Shown piece by piece: positions 53,283 to 62,903 of a DNA stretch of 64,000 nucleotides. This DNA comes from Tissierella sp. (GTDB taxonomy: Bacteria; Bacillota; Clostridia; Tissierellales; Tissierellaceae). The notes under the pieces are model-generated. The model searched no databases. It was not told the origin of the DNA and worked only from the letters and a program-made list of their open reading frames with translations. The stretch covers positions 124,001 through 188,000 of the forward strand of contig NZ_JAVKTS010000003.1 in the NCBI RefSeq assembly GCF_031460495.1, given 5' to 3'. Within the stretch, counting starts at the first letter, position 1, and the number at the start of each line of letters is the position of its first letter. Position numbers and translations under genes: made by a program.

Positions 53283-53975
53283 TATTGTCCATTCCCCATG
53301 AACTATGGCTACTAAATATAGGATGCCATTTTCTTCTTCAAATACTAGCTTTAGGCTCCTCCAATCCATTCCTTCATATTGGGGATCAATTTCCTTGAAA
53401 TGAAATTCTATAAACTGACTATTTGGGTAAACTTCTTTTGTATTATCTATAGTATTTCCCTGCCCTATAGCCACATTATTACCTATAATTTGTGGATTAG
53501 CAAAATCCTGATCATATATAAATCTCTTATAATAATCATCAAAATTTAATTCAATAGGATCACCAGTACCATCGTAACTTCCCCAAGTATATACTTGATT
53601 GCTTTTATCTAGACCCCTTACCTCTTCTATTGTAAATATTTTCATCCTTTCAGCATCTATATAATCATAAGGGCTAAATCTAAGTCCCCTTGTGGGATGA
53701 ACATAAGATGATAGTCTTTCAGTATCTTTGGCCTTAATAGAATCCATCACATCTATAACTCTCGATAGTAAATTATCTGCTGATGGTTGATTAGAAAACT
53801 TATCTAATTCAGATTCAAGTTCCTGAATCTTACCTTCTAGCTCCGATATCTTGGCATCCTTCTCCTTTAAACTAGCATCCATACCTTCATTTACTGATTC
53901 CTTTGGACTACATCCTACTAGACTAACCATAATGATTAAAACAACAAATGCTATAAGTAGAAACCTTTTTTTCAT
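53280..53975 (-). CDS. Lipoprotein with coiled coil
   Basis: 231 residues. Lipobox MVSLVGC, then a coiled coil (about 30-65, SLKEKDAKISELEGKIQELE). The C-terminal domain (about 75-230) has HPTRGLRFSPYDYI and WGSYDGTGDPI motifs seen in surface proteins of clostridia annotated as hypothetical. GAAAGGTTG precedes the ATG. It is likely surface-exposed; function unknown. Confidence 0.75.
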   Translation of the reverse strand: MKKRFLLIAFVVLIIMVSLVGCSPKESVNEGMDASLKEKDAKISELEGKIQELESELDKFSNQPSADNLLSRVIDVMDSIKAKDTERLSSYVHPTRGLRFSPYDYIDAERMKIFTIEEVRGLDKSNQVYTWGSYDGTGDPIELNFDDYYKRFIYDQDFANPQIIGNNVAIGQGNTIDNTKEVYPNSQFIEFHFKEIDPQYEGMDWRSLKLVFEEENGILYLVAIVHGEWTI

Positions 53976-54052
53976 TTTATCTCAACCTTTCATATGTATA
54001 TAATTCCATTCTATTTTAATTATATACATTTATACAAAATTTTCCATAGTTA

Positions 54053-55396
54053 TTAATCTATTACTATTCTATTTCTTCCAGTATCCTTTGCCTTATATAA
54101 TCTTGTATCAGCTTGATTTACTAATCTTTCAACTGTTAAGATATCTCTTTCAATTTCAGCAGGCTCGGAAATCCCACAGCTAAAAGTAATCTTAATTTCA
54201 TTGTTTTCAAAGTTAAAACTAGTTTCCCTTATTCTTTGTAGAATCCTGCCAATTATTTGTGCTGAAGATTGCTTGTTTGTATCTTTCAATAATAATACAA
54301 ATTCTTCTCCCCCATATCTTCCTAATATGTCATCAGTTCGAATACTTTGAGTAAGTATTTCTGCAAATTCTTTCAATATATAATCCCCAGCTTGATGCCC
54401 GTAAGTATCATTAACATTCTTGAAAAAATCTATATCGATGATTGCTAAAGAAAACATTTGTCTGTCTATTTTATTTAATTTCACTATTTCACTTAATTTA
54501 TCAAATACATACCTTCTATTATAAATATTGGTTAAAGAATCCCTCCGTGAAGTTTGCTTTAATTTTTCTTCTAAATACTTTCGCTGGGAAATATCTTGTT
54601 TTATAGCTAAAAAATTGACTATATTTCCTTCGCTATCTATTATAGGTGTAATTCTAGCTTCTTCATAGTATAAGGTTCCACCCTTACGTTTGTTAATCAA
54701 TTCTCCTTCCCAAGCCTTTCCTCCAGTAATGTTCTTCCACAAATCTGCAAACACAGGGTCAGGTGTTAATCCGCTTTTTAGGATTCTTGGATTCTTTCCT
54801 ATTGCTTCCTCCAGTGAATAACCTGAGATCTTCTCAAAAGCAGGATTACCATATTGGATATTGCCATCCTTATCTGTCATAATAACTGTTACTGATGCCT
54901 GTTCAATAGCTGTTGTCAGTTTTAACTTTTCCATTTCATTATTCTTACGCTCTGTAATATCAAAAATTAATCCAAACATCATGATAGGTTTTCCATTTTC
55001 ATCCCACTTTATAGTTTTACCTCTATTATGTACCCAAATCCAACTTTCATCTTTATTTCTTACTCGTAAATCACAATCGTAGTATTGTGATTTACCTTCA
55101 ATCTGTTCTTGTAGATACTTCTTAACCTTTTTCCTATCTCCTTCATGTACAAATTCTTTCCATGCATCCAAGGAAAAAGGAGTTAACTCATCCAATCTAT
55201 AGCCAATTACACTAGCATATCTTTTGTTTATTACTACATTTCCTGTTTCTATATTCCAAATCCATATACCTATATTGGTAGCATTGATAATTGCCTCCAG
55301 AATTTTTTTGTTTTCCAGATTTAATTCACCCAAATTTGAAGTTTCATTGCACATATTATTATATTCAGAAAAATCCATGTTCTTATTTGTGCCCAT
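54053..55396 (-). CDS. PAS-PAS-GGDEF diguanylate cyclase
   Basis: 447 residues from the ATG at 55396 (AGGAGAG upstream). Two PAS domains (about 30-150 and 155-270) with WIWNIETGNVVINKRYASVIGY and GNPAFEKISGYSLEEAIGKNP. The GGDEF domain (about 285-445) has an active GGEEF (GRYGGEEFVLL) and an RxxD inhibitory site (RTDD) five residues before it. It should make cyclic di-GMP with product inhibition. No transmembrane segment is seen, so the ligand is cytosolic. Confidence 0.93.
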   Translation of the reverse strand: MGTNKNMDFSEYNNMCNETSNLGELNLENKKILEAIINATNIGIWIWNIETGNVVINKRYASVIGYRLDELTPFSLDAWKEFVHEGDRKKVKKYLQEQIEGKSQYYDCDLRVRNKDESWIWVHNRGKTIKWDENGKPIMMFGLIFDITERKNNEMEKLKLTTAIEQASVTVIMTDKDGNIQYGNPAFEKISGYSLEEAIGKNPRILKSGLTPDPVFADLWKNITGGKAWEGELINKRKGGTLYYEEARITPIIDSEGNIVNFLAIKQDISQRKYLEEKLKQTSRRDSLTNIYNRRYVFDKLSEIVKLNKIDRQMFSLAIIDIDFFKNVNDTYGHQAGDYILKEFAEILTQSIRTDDILGRYGGEEFVLLLKDTNKQSSAQIIGRILQRIRETSFNFENNEIKITFSCGISEPAEIERDILTVERLVNQADTRLYKAKDTGRNRIVID

Positions 55397-55473
55397 AATA
55401 TCTCTCCTAAAAAATAATTGATTAGAACTTTTGTAGTATATACCCATTTAATCAATTTTCAATAAATATTCAA

Positions 55474-55510
55474 AAAATATAGGGCAGATAGTAATCTCCC
55501 CTATATTTTC
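55474..55510 (-). terminator. Terminator of the HD-domain gene
   Basis: AAAATATAGGG and CCCTATATTTT arms around 13 nt, with a T-rich minus-strand tail. Confidence 0.7.
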
Positions 55511-55539
55511 ATTTCTATTATATAGTAATCACACTTATA

Positions 55540-56130
55540 TTACTTCGAAATCAGTCCTCTCCCCGCTGCATCTTCAATCATATTCTCTACGTAATTCCAT
55601 AACTCATTAGATGATTTTCTTACTGGATCAATTCTTTTGTAAATATCTGTTTTAGCTACATCAAATTTTCTCCAGGTGCCTCCATTATTATTGTAATTAC
55701 TTAGCATAGGCTGAAGTCTATCCATAGCAGCTGCAAATAATGATTCTGGAGTCTCCATCTCCTCAAATTCATCCCATAAAGCTCTCAATTCTCTTCCCTT
55801 ATCTTCATCTAACATTCCAAATATCTTTTCAGCAGCTATTAGCTCTCTTTCCTTTTTATCAGCATTCCCTGCTTTATCATAACAGAATGTATCTCCAGCA
55901 TATATTTCAATTAAATCATGAGTTAAAAGCATCTTAATTACTTTACATACATCTACTTTTTCATTGGAATATTCAGCTAAAACCATTGCCATTACAGATA
56001 TATGCCAAGAATGTTGGGCATCGTCTTCTCTTCTATCTTCACCTATTATACTAGTCTGTCTTAAAATGGATTTCATTTTATCTAATTCTACTATGAAAGC
56101 CATATCTTTTAATAATCTATTACTTACCAC
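55540..56130 (-). CDS. HD-domain protein, YfbR/HDDC2-like
   Basis: 196 residues. REDDAQHSWHISVMAMVLAEY holds the first His, LLTHDLIEIYAGDT the HD pair, and AAAMDRLQPML the distal Asp. This is the arrangement of 5'-deoxynucleotidase YfbR. Start GTG after AGGAGATG. It follows the pyrophosphatase gene by 22 nt. Confidence 0.85.
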   Translation of the reverse strand: MVSNRLLKDMAFIVELDKMKSILRQTSIIGEDRREDDAQHSWHISVMAMVLAEYSNEKVDVCKVIKMLLTHDLIEIYAGDTFCYDKAGNADKKERELIAAEKIFGMLDEDKGRELRALWDEFEEMETPESLFAAAMDRLQPMLSNYNNNGGTWRKFDVAKTDIYKRIDPVRKSSNELWNYVENMIEDAAGRGLISK

Positions 56131-56152
56131 AAAATCATCTCCTAATTTAAGC

Positions 56153-57808
56153 TTATAGTCCTTGGATATTGGTTAAAGCATTTGTAATTGGTGGGACTAC
56201 TTGCTTCTTTCTTGATAGTACTCCTGGTGCATTGAAGGAATTATTTACAAGAGTCTCTCCAAAGGCCTTTGCTATAAGTTCCTTATTGTGACCTACTACA
56301 ATCATTTCTGAAGCCTGATCAAATATATCCGTTAGCATTAGTATAAATATAGAATATTCATCCTTTTTAGCCCTTTCCTCCATCAATTCTATCAAATCAG
56401 ATTTCATATCCCTTAAACTAGCTGGATCCATGGTATATACTTGTGAAATCCCTACTTTATCTTCTCCTATGGTAAATGCCTTAAAATCTTGACTAAGTAA
56501 TTCCTGTGGTGTCTTTCCAACTAAAGAAGTTCCAGCTTTAAACATTTCCATAGCAAATTTATCAACATCTAAATCTGCAATTCTTGCTAGTCTCTCCAGT
56601 ACCATCTTATCTACATTGGTGGATGTAGGAGATTTAAAGAGTAGTGTATCAGAAATTATAGCTGCAGCTAGTACTCCGGCCATTTTCTTTGAAGGTCTTC
56701 TACCATTTTCAAATAATATTGAAGCGATTATGGTAGATGTGCTACCTACTGGCTCATTTCTAAAATAAATTGGATTTCCCGTAAACACATCTGCTACTCT
56801 ATGATGATCAATGATTTCTAATATTTCACATTCCTCTAGACCATCGACAGATTGGCTTCTTTCATTGTGATCAACTAAAATCACCTTCTTCTTCATACTA
56901 GAAATCAGATGATACCTAGATATCAAGCCTACCACTTTATTGTTATTGTTATCATCTATTACTGGATAAGTTCTGTACCTTGTCTGAGACATTTGTACTT
57001 TCACATCATCCACTAAATCATCAAGTGCAAACATTACTAAATTGTCACGAGTCATTACATGTTTTATAGGCACAGATTGAGTTATCAATCTAGATGTTGT
57101 AAAAGTATCATGAGGTGTGGATATTATGGATATACCTTTTTCTACAGCAAGATTTATGATTTCATCATCTACCTTAATATTTCCAGTCACAATCATTAGA
57201 GAAATATCACTATTAATGGCAAGCTCTTGGGCATCTTTTCTATCTCCGCATATAACTATATCATTTTTTTCTATGTATTCTACTACAGACTTTGGCTCCA
57301 TAGCTAGGACCAAGAGTTTTCCTGTAAGTGCTTTCATCTTACTTGGAATATTAATAGACTTAGCAGAAAGAGTATCTATAATATTATCTATAGAAGTACC
57401 TGATTTCCCCAAAATAGTATTATCCCACACATCTATATAAGAACCTATTATATCCGATATGGTTACAATTCCTACCAGCTGTTCGTTTTCATCTATAACT
57501 GGAAGGCTGTTTATATTATTCTTTTTCATTAACTCCAAGGCCATACGCAATGATATATCTGAACTAACAGGAGCAATTTTGTCAAAATCTAAATCCTCAA
57601 CACTTAATCTTGCTGTTTCTAAAAGAATAGGAGCTTCAACTCCAAAATAGTCTAAGATAAATTTAGTTTCTCTATTTATTTCTCCAAGCCTTACAGGAAT
57701 AGCATTAATATTTCCATTGGCATTTTTATATTCTGCATATGCTAAAGCTGCACATATTGAATCTGAATCAGGATTCTTATGCCCCGTTATATATATATTA
57801 TCTTTCAT
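56153..57808 (-). CDS. Manganese-dependent inorganic pyrophosphatase with CBS domains
   Basis: 551 residues from the ATG at 57808 (GGAGGAGGT upstream). DHH domain: HKNPDSDSICAA near the start, then VDHNERSQS and IDHHRVAD in the C-terminal half. Two CBS domains flank a DRTGG domain (about 70-300), as in nucleotide-regulated clostridial PPases. The DHHA2 domain closes the protein. It hydrolyses pyrophosphate, with control by adenine nucleotides through CBS. Confidence 0.92.
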   Translation of the reverse strand: MKDNIYITGHKNPDSDSICAALAYAEYKNANGNINAIPVRLGEINRETKFILDYFGVEAPILLETARLSVEDLDFDKIAPVSSDISLRMALELMKKNNINSLPVIDENEQLVGIVTISDIIGSYIDVWDNTILGKSGTSIDNIIDTLSAKSINIPSKMKALTGKLLVLAMEPKSVVEYIEKNDIVICGDRKDAQELAINSDISLMIVTGNIKVDDEIINLAVEKGISIISTPHDTFTTSRLITQSVPIKHVMTRDNLVMFALDDLVDDVKVQMSQTRYRTYPVIDDNNNNKVVGLISRYHLISSMKKKVILVDHNERSQSVDGLEECEILEIIDHHRVADVFTGNPIYFRNEPVGSTSTIIASILFENGRRPSKKMAGVLAAAIISDTLLFKSPTSTNVDKMVLERLARIADLDVDKFAMEMFKAGTSLVGKTPQELLSQDFKAFTIGEDKVGISQVYTMDPASLRDMKSDLIELMEERAKKDEYSIFILMLTDIFDQASEMIVVGHNKELIAKAFGETLVNNSFNAPGVLSRKKQVVPPITNALTNIQGL

Positions 57809-57903
57809 TAACTTACCTCCTCCAAGCTTCATCTTTGGTTCTGTATATGAACTATTATACCATTAAATCCAGTAATGACATCCAAATATTATATATAATT
57901 TAC

Positions 57904-57949
57904 CAAAAATAAGAAACCAAAGCAATACTCATATTCTTGCCTTGGTTTC
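57904..57949 (-). terminator. Terminator of the SPFH-Arc unit
   Basis: GAAACCAAAGCAA and TTGCCTTGGTTTC arms around 11 nt, then minus-strand TTATTTTTGG. It lies 8-54 nt past the Arc-like stop. Confidence 0.75.
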
Positions 57950-57956
57950 GAACTTT

Positions 57957-58133
57957 TTATTCATTATTTTTACTCTTCCCTTTTTTCCTTTGCTTTACAC
58001 TCTCCGTTAAGAGATATTCAATTTGTCCATTGATTGAACGAAAATCATCTTCTGCCCATGCAGCTAAATCTTCCCAAAGGGATGATGATAGCCTTAGCAA
58101 AACTTGTTTTTTCCCATTCTCTTTCTTTTCCAA
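57957..58133 (-). CDS. Arc-like ribbon-helix-helix protein
   Basis: 58 residues, with a TTG start at 58133 (AAGGAGGG, 7 nt spacing). The fold is KKQVLLRLSSSLWEDLAAWA (strand and helix 1) then DFRSINGQIEYLLTESV (helix 2), the Arc pattern, and a basic tail. It follows the SPFH gene by 22 nt, a pairing seen in other Firmicutes. A dimer could bind the TGATATCA repeats upstream of the operon; that is inference. Confidence 0.85.
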   Translation of the reverse strand: MEKKENGKKQVLLRLSSSLWEDLAAWAEDDFRSINGQIEYLLTESVKQRKKGKSKNNE

Positions 58134-58155
58134 GCATCATCCCTCCTTAGTCTTC

Positions 58156-59178
58156 TTAGTATATGGAGCCACTGTTGACTATAGGTTGAGCATCCTTGTT
58201 TCCACAAAGTACAACAAGGAGATTGCTAACCATAGCTGCCTTTCTTTCCTCATCTAAATGGACAATATCATTTTCATTTAATTTAGCAAGGGCCATTTCT
58301 ACCATTCCTACTGCTCCTTCAACAATCATCTGTCTTGCATCTATTATTGCCGATGCCTGTTGTCTTTGAAGCATAGCAGCAGCAATCTCTGGAGCATAAG
58401 CTAAATGTGTGATTCTTGCTTCTAAAATTTCTAAACCTGCTACATCCACCCTTGATTGAATCTCAGTTTTCAACTTTTCTGCAACCTCTTGACTACTTCC
58501 CCTTAAAGATTTCTCATTATCTTCCTCAGAAACATCATATGGATAAACTCGAACAATGTCCCTAAGGGCAGAGTCTGTTTGTATAGATAAAAATTCTGTA
58601 TAATTGTCTACATTAAAAACAGCTTTTGCAGTATTTACAACCTTCCAAATCACAACAATACCGATAATTATAGGATTACCTAATTGATCATTAACCTTTT
58701 GCTTATCATTATTCAATGTCATAGTTTTAAGTGAGATTTTCTTTTCAACTTTAGCTGGTAAAGTAACTTCTGTACCTCCAGATTTTTTTTGATCAACACT
58801 TAGTTTCCCTGTGGATGTTTCCTTTGATGCAGGGTTAACAGAACTAACAAAAGGGTTAACAAAGAAAAATCCTTCACCTCTAAGGGTTCCATAATATTTA
58901 CCAAAAAGAGTAAGGACAAGAGCCTCGTTTGGCTTAAGTATCTTTAGTCCAGCAAATAATATAGGTCCAACAACAAGAGAATAAGCAGCTCCTATAATTA
59001 TTAACAATATTCCATAACCATATCCAGTATCAGCTAAATAAATTCCATAAATAAGTGCAGCTATACCTGCAATCATCAGTATAATATTCAGCAAAAGTAC
59101 AGCTAGCCCATTTGATGATTTTGGTATAATTTCTTCGTTGTGTTGTTTTGATTGATTATTATTGACCATATCGGACAT
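58156..59178 (-). CDS. SPFH/Band 7 domain protein
   Basis: 340 residues. Two helices (about 22-68) anchor it, then the SPFH domain (about 75-270: [78 protein letters not shown]). Such flotillin/stomatin-like proteins form membrane microdomains. AAAGGGGGG precedes the ATG. Confidence 0.93.
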   Translation of the reverse strand: MSDMVNNNQSKQHNEEIIPKSSNGLAVLLLNIILMIAGIAALIYGIYLADTGYGYGILLIIIGAAYSLVVGPILFAGLKILKPNEALVLTLFGKYYGTLRGEGFFFVNPFVSSVNPASKETSTGKLSVDQKKSGGTEVTLPAKVEKKISLKTMTLNNDKQKVNDQLGNPIIIGIVVIWKVVNTAKAVFNVDNYTEFLSIQTDSALRDIVRVYPYDVSEEDNEKSLRGSSQEVAEKLKTEIQSRVDVAGLEILEARITHLAYAPEIAAAMLQRQQASAIIDARQMIVEGAVGMVEMALAKLNENDIVHLDEERKAAMVSNLLVVLCGNKDAQPIVNSGSIY

Positions 59179-59206
59179 TCAAAGCCCCCCTTTATTTTTT
59201 AAAGCA

Positions 59207-59225
59207 TGATATCATTTTGATATCA
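59207..59225. promoter_or_regulatory. Tandem TGATATCA operator-like palindromes
   Basis: Two identical 8-bp palindromes, TGATATCA (59207-59214 and 59218-59225), separated by TTT. They lie just downstream of the -10 box and upstream of the SPFH start, an operator position for repression. Confidence 0.6.
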
Positions 59226-59230
59226 ATTTC

Positions 59231-59259
59231 ATATTATAATAATATTTTCCATTTGTCAA
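59231..59259 (-). promoter_or_regulatory. Sigma-A promoter of the SPFH-Arc unit
   Basis: Perfect TTGACA (59259-59254), 17 nt, TAATAT (59236-59231); a TATAAT at shorter spacing overlaps. The tandem palindromes start 5 nt downstream. Confidence 0.7.
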
Positions 59260-59272
59260 CTCTTTTTTAAAT

Positions 59273-59302
59273 AAAAAAATCTCCCATTATATAATGAGAG
59301 AT
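59273..59302 (-). terminator. Terminator after the second ABC exporter
   Basis: ATCTCcCATTAT and ATAATGaGAGAT arms meet at the dyad centre, followed by minus-strand T7. Confidence 0.75.
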
Positions 59303-59314
59303 GAGAATATGAAA

Positions 59315-61102
59315 TTAATTATTTAATTGATAATTCATTGCTTGAGAATTAAAGAGTTTATAATACAAACTATCTTTTTTCTCCATTAAATTTCCATGGC
59401 TATCATAGTCTACTACTGTACCATTTTCTATTAGTAAAATTCTATCACAAAATACAGAACTGGACATTCGATGAGAAATGTAAATAGCAGTTTTTCCTCC
59501 TACCATTGAATTGAAGTTTTCATATATATCTGCTTCTGCTAAAGGATCTAAGGCAGATGTAGGCTCATCAAGTATGACCAAGGGAGCATCTTTATAAAGA
59601 GCTCTTGCTATGGCTACTTTTTGACTTTGCCCACCTGAGAGTTCTATACCCTTTTCTTCATAGGCTTTGCCTATGAGTGAATTGATGCCCTCTGGTAATT
59701 CATCTATTTTATCTTTTAATCCTACTTCCTCTACTATTTTCATTACCCTTGGATCATTTTCAAAATCCTCATTACAAGTAATATTTTCTCCTATGGTAAA
59801 AGCTAATAGTTTATAGTCTTGGAATATAGCTGCTATTTTTTCCATATAGGATTTGTGCTCATATTTATAGATATTGTGTCCATTAATGAATATTTCACCT
59901 GAAGTAGGCTGATAAAGTCTACATAGTAACTTTATTAAGGTAGTTTTTCCAGCACCATTTAGACCAACTATGGATATCTTCTCCCCACCTTTAATTTCAA
60001 AAGAAACATTCCTTAGTACCTCAGTATCTGCCCCTGGATATTTAAATGAAATATCTTGAAAAACAATGGAATCAATCTTATCTTCCATAATTAGACTTCC
60101 GCTTTGTTCTTCAATCTCTGGCAAGGATGTAAACTCCATATAAGAATCTAAATATCCTAGCATCTGAAAAATACGGGTAATATTTTGTCCTAGATCCACA
60201 GTAGTCTGAGAAAAGCTAATGGCTGTGGATACATACATGGTGAAGGAGCCAATGCCTATAGTAGGACCAAATTTACTACTTATAACTCTTAGACCTACAT
60301 ATCCGTAGGCTATGGCTGCTTGTAGATCATTAATGACACCATTTAATCCTGAGAATTTACCTTGCTTTTTAGTGTAAACACTAAATTCTCTCATTATCTC
60401 TAAACTATAGTCCGCTACTCTCTGAGTTAACATAGGACTCATATCATATAAGCGAATATCCTTGTGCAACTTATCATGAAAACAAAGGCTTACATAATAT
60501 CCATACTTTCTGTTAACTGGTATCAAAGATTGAAAAAATCCCTGTTGATAATTCATGAAATAACTATAAGCCCATAGTGATAAACCAATAGTTAATATTA
60601 AAAACAATACCAGAACCCAGCTCAAAGTAAATAATATTGTAATCAAACCCAAGATAGTAGATATGTTTTTTATTATACCTGCTAAGCTGGAAATTGTATT
60701 TTCAAGGGCAGATTGATTATTTATGGCAAAAACTGCTCTCTCTTTCAAATCCAAATAATAAGGATTCTCTAGATAAGAAAATTCCACATTCATGATTTTT
60801 TCCGCCATAGCCTTACTCATCTTTTCTGACATATCTATTTTCTTGATTGTCATGGTTCTCTTCATGAAATTTTCACAAAGCCCAAAGATTACATTAGATA
60901 TTACTATTAATGAACCCAATAACAGAAGTTGATTATAATCTTTGCTTCCAAGTAGTTCATCTATAAGGAATTTTGGCAATATGATATTGACCATAATTCT
61001 AGCAGTGGATAAAATTGCATCTAGTATTAACAAGAGGATATAGGATGGTGATAATCTCCATGAGAGTTGCACAAATGATTTTATTTTATTATACTGTTTC
61101 AA
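59315..61102 (-). CDS. ABC exporter half-transporter (second pair, subunit 2)
   Basis: 595 residues. Membrane domain about 1-320, then an ATPase with Walker A GLNGAGKTT, signature LSGGQSQKVAIARA and Walker B LVILDEPTSALDP. It is 14 nt overlapped with its partner. It has a TTG start after GAGGGGGC. The pair is typical of antibiotic- or peptide-export systems; substrate unknown. Confidence 0.88.
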   Translation of the reverse strand: MKQYNKIKSFVQLSWRLSPSYILLLILDAILSTARIMVNIILPKFLIDELLGSKDYNQLLLLGSLIVISNVIFGLCENFMKRTMTIKKIDMSEKMSKAMAEKIMNVEFSYLENPYYLDLKERAVFAINNQSALENTISSLAGIIKNISTILGLITILFTLSWVLVLFLILTIGLSLWAYSYFMNYQQGFFQSLIPVNRKYGYYVSLCFHDKLHKDIRLYDMSPMLTQRVADYSLEIMREFSVYTKKQGKFSGLNGVINDLQAAIAYGYVGLRVISSKFGPTIGIGSFTMYVSTAISFSQTTVDLGQNITRIFQMLGYLDSYMEFTSLPEIEEQSGSLIMEDKIDSIVFQDISFKYPGADTEVLRNVSFEIKGGEKISIVGLNGAGKTTLIKLLCRLYQPTSGEIFINGHNIYKYEHKSYMEKIAAIFQDYKLLAFTIGENITCNEDFENDPRVMKIVEEVGLKDKIDELPEGINSLIGKAYEEKGIELSGGQSQKVAIARALYKDAPLVILDEPTSALDPLAEADIYENFNSMVGGKTAIYISHRMSSSVFCDRILLIENGTVVDYDSHGNLMEKKDSLYYKLFNSQAMNYQLNN

Positions 61103-62903
61103 CTAACTCAGCCCCCTCTTGATAATATTTGCCTTGGATAGTAAACATTTTATAATATTCACCCTTTTTATCCATTAATTCTTCATGACTTCCGTATTCC
61201 TTTAATCCTTCTTTATCAAACAATGCAATAGCATCACAGAACTTTGTACTTGCTAATCTATGGGATATATATACAGCTGTTTTTCCTTGGGTTAAATCAC
61301 TGAAATCTTCATATATTGCAGCTTCTGCCAATGCATCCAAGGCAGATGTAGGCTCATCCATGATTACCATATTACCATTCTTATATAATGCTCTTGCAAT
61401 AGCAAGTTTTTGACTTTCTCCACCTGAGAATTCCGTCCCTTCTTCATCTATGACCTTTAGCATTGTTTGGGATAAGCCTTTTTTTAGAGAATTTACCTTT
61501 TCCCCTAGACCTACCTTATTTAATGCTTCTATTACTCTTGATTCATCTACATTATCAGTTTTACAGGCTATATTCTCTTTTATTGTATAGGCTAATACAT
61601 TTACATCCTGAAAGAGGACAGAAAACATTGAATGTAGGTCCTTTTTCTTGAAGTCGCCAATAGGAATACCATTTATTAAAATTTCTCCTTCATCTACTTT
61701 GAATAATCCTGTCATTAACTTTATTAAAGTAGATTTCCCTGCTCCATTTACCCCTACTATTGCCAGCCTTTGTCCCTTAGGTATAGTTAAATTTAGATTT
61801 TTAAATATATACTTGTCAGTCTTAGGATATTTGAAGCTAACATTACGGAATTCAATCTCCAAAGTATCATCTTTAATAGCTTCAACATTTCCACCTTCTT
61901 GACCTAGATCCTTATCAAGGAAGAGGAATAAATCGTGGACATAGGCTCCCTCATTGTAGATAAATGAAAGATCTTCTGCCAAAGTCCTAAGTAGTATAGA
62001 TAATTGAAGTATTAAGGCTAGATACATGGAAAAGTCAGCAATACTCATACCATGGACAACTTTGTAAATTAAAGTTCCATATAGAATTCCCTGGCTAATC
62101 AGTAAAGTAAATAGTCCTAAAAATCCTAATAAAAACTCTCTATTCTTAATAAGCTTATGAAATCCTATATATCCCTTAATTTCCTTCTCATAGTTTTCTA
62201 AAACTCTTTCCTTTAGATTATATAGTCGAATTTCTTTTCCAAATCCAAAATCATGAGTTGTCTCATAATAGTATCGTTTTTTTCTACTTTGATGAGCAAT
62301 TTCTTTTTTCATTCCATATTCATATAAATGAACCTTTCTTTGAATCCAAAGACTTACACCAATATTTAAAAGAAGTCCCAATAAAATTAATATACTAACA
62401 GATCCTATCCAAATAGAAAGTAGTATTACGGTCAAAAATACTGCAAGCACTGAATAAAGCTTATGATATACTCCTTCTACTCCGTTATTATTACTACTGG
62501 TAGATTCTAATGCCCTATCATTTTCTTCATAAAATCCAGCATCCTCTACATATTTATAATCCATTCTTGATAATTTATAAAATATATCCTTTAAATAACC
62601 CAATCTAAGATATGAAATCTTAGTATAGCAAATTTCCTTTACATAGGTTCTTATATATCCAATAATGCCAGTTGATAGAAAATAAGCTAAAACAATATAT
62701 ATGATTATTTCTAATCTAGCCTCCTCACCTAGTACTAGCTCACCTATTAGCAGCTTAGGTAGGATAATAGAGAAGAAGGGATAAACTGTAGCTGTTAAAG
62801 TATAGATAGCAAAATACAAAAATAATCTTGGATTTTGATTTGATACATTTTTTAATAGCCTTTTAATTGTTTTAAACAATGGATATTTGGTTGATGCTTC
62901 CAC
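61089..62903 (-). CDS. ABC exporter half-transporter (second pair, subunit 1)
   Basis: 604 residues with Walker A GVNGAGKST, signature FSGGESQKLAIARA and Walker B MVIMDEPTSALDA. The membrane domain spans about 10-320. GTG start at 62903 with AGAGGAGATG upstream. It overlaps the end of the upstream ArsR-type regulator gene by 32 nt, so the regulator and exporter are one unit. Confidence 0.88.
   Translation of the reverse strand: MEASTKYPLFKTIKRLLKNVSNQNPRLFLYFAIYTLTATVYPFFSIILPKLLIGELVLGEEARLEIIIYIVLAYFLSTGIIGYIRTYVKEICYTKISYLRLGYLKDIFYKLSRMDYKYVEDAGFYEENDRALESTSSNNNGVEGVYHKLYSVLAVFLTVILLSIWIGSVSILILLGLLLNIGVSLWIQRKVHLYEYGMKKEIAHQSRKKRYYYETTHDFGFGKEIRLYNLKERVLENYEKEIKGYIGFHKLIKNREFLLGFLGLFTLLISQGILYGTLIYKVVHGMSIADFSMYLALILQLSILLRTLAEDLSFIYNEGAYVHDLFLFLDKDLGQEGGNVEAIKDDTLEIEFRNVSFKYPKTDKYIFKNLNLTIPKGQRLAIVGVNGAGKSTLIKLMTGLFKVDEGEILINGIPIGDFKKKDLHSMFSVLFQDVNVLAYTIKENIACKTDNVDESRVIEALNKVGLGEKVNSLKKGLSQTMLKVIDEEGTEFSGGESQKLAIARALYKNGNMVIMDEPTSALDALAEAAIYEDFSDLTQGKTAVYISHRLASTKFCDAIALFDKEGLKEYGSHEELMDKKGEYYKMFTIQGKYYQEGAELVETV

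Noticed and set aside
57937-58257. 106-codon plus-strand frame
   Set aside because: It is antisense to the Arc-like gene and the SPFH 3' end, both of which have ribosome-binding sites and family matches.
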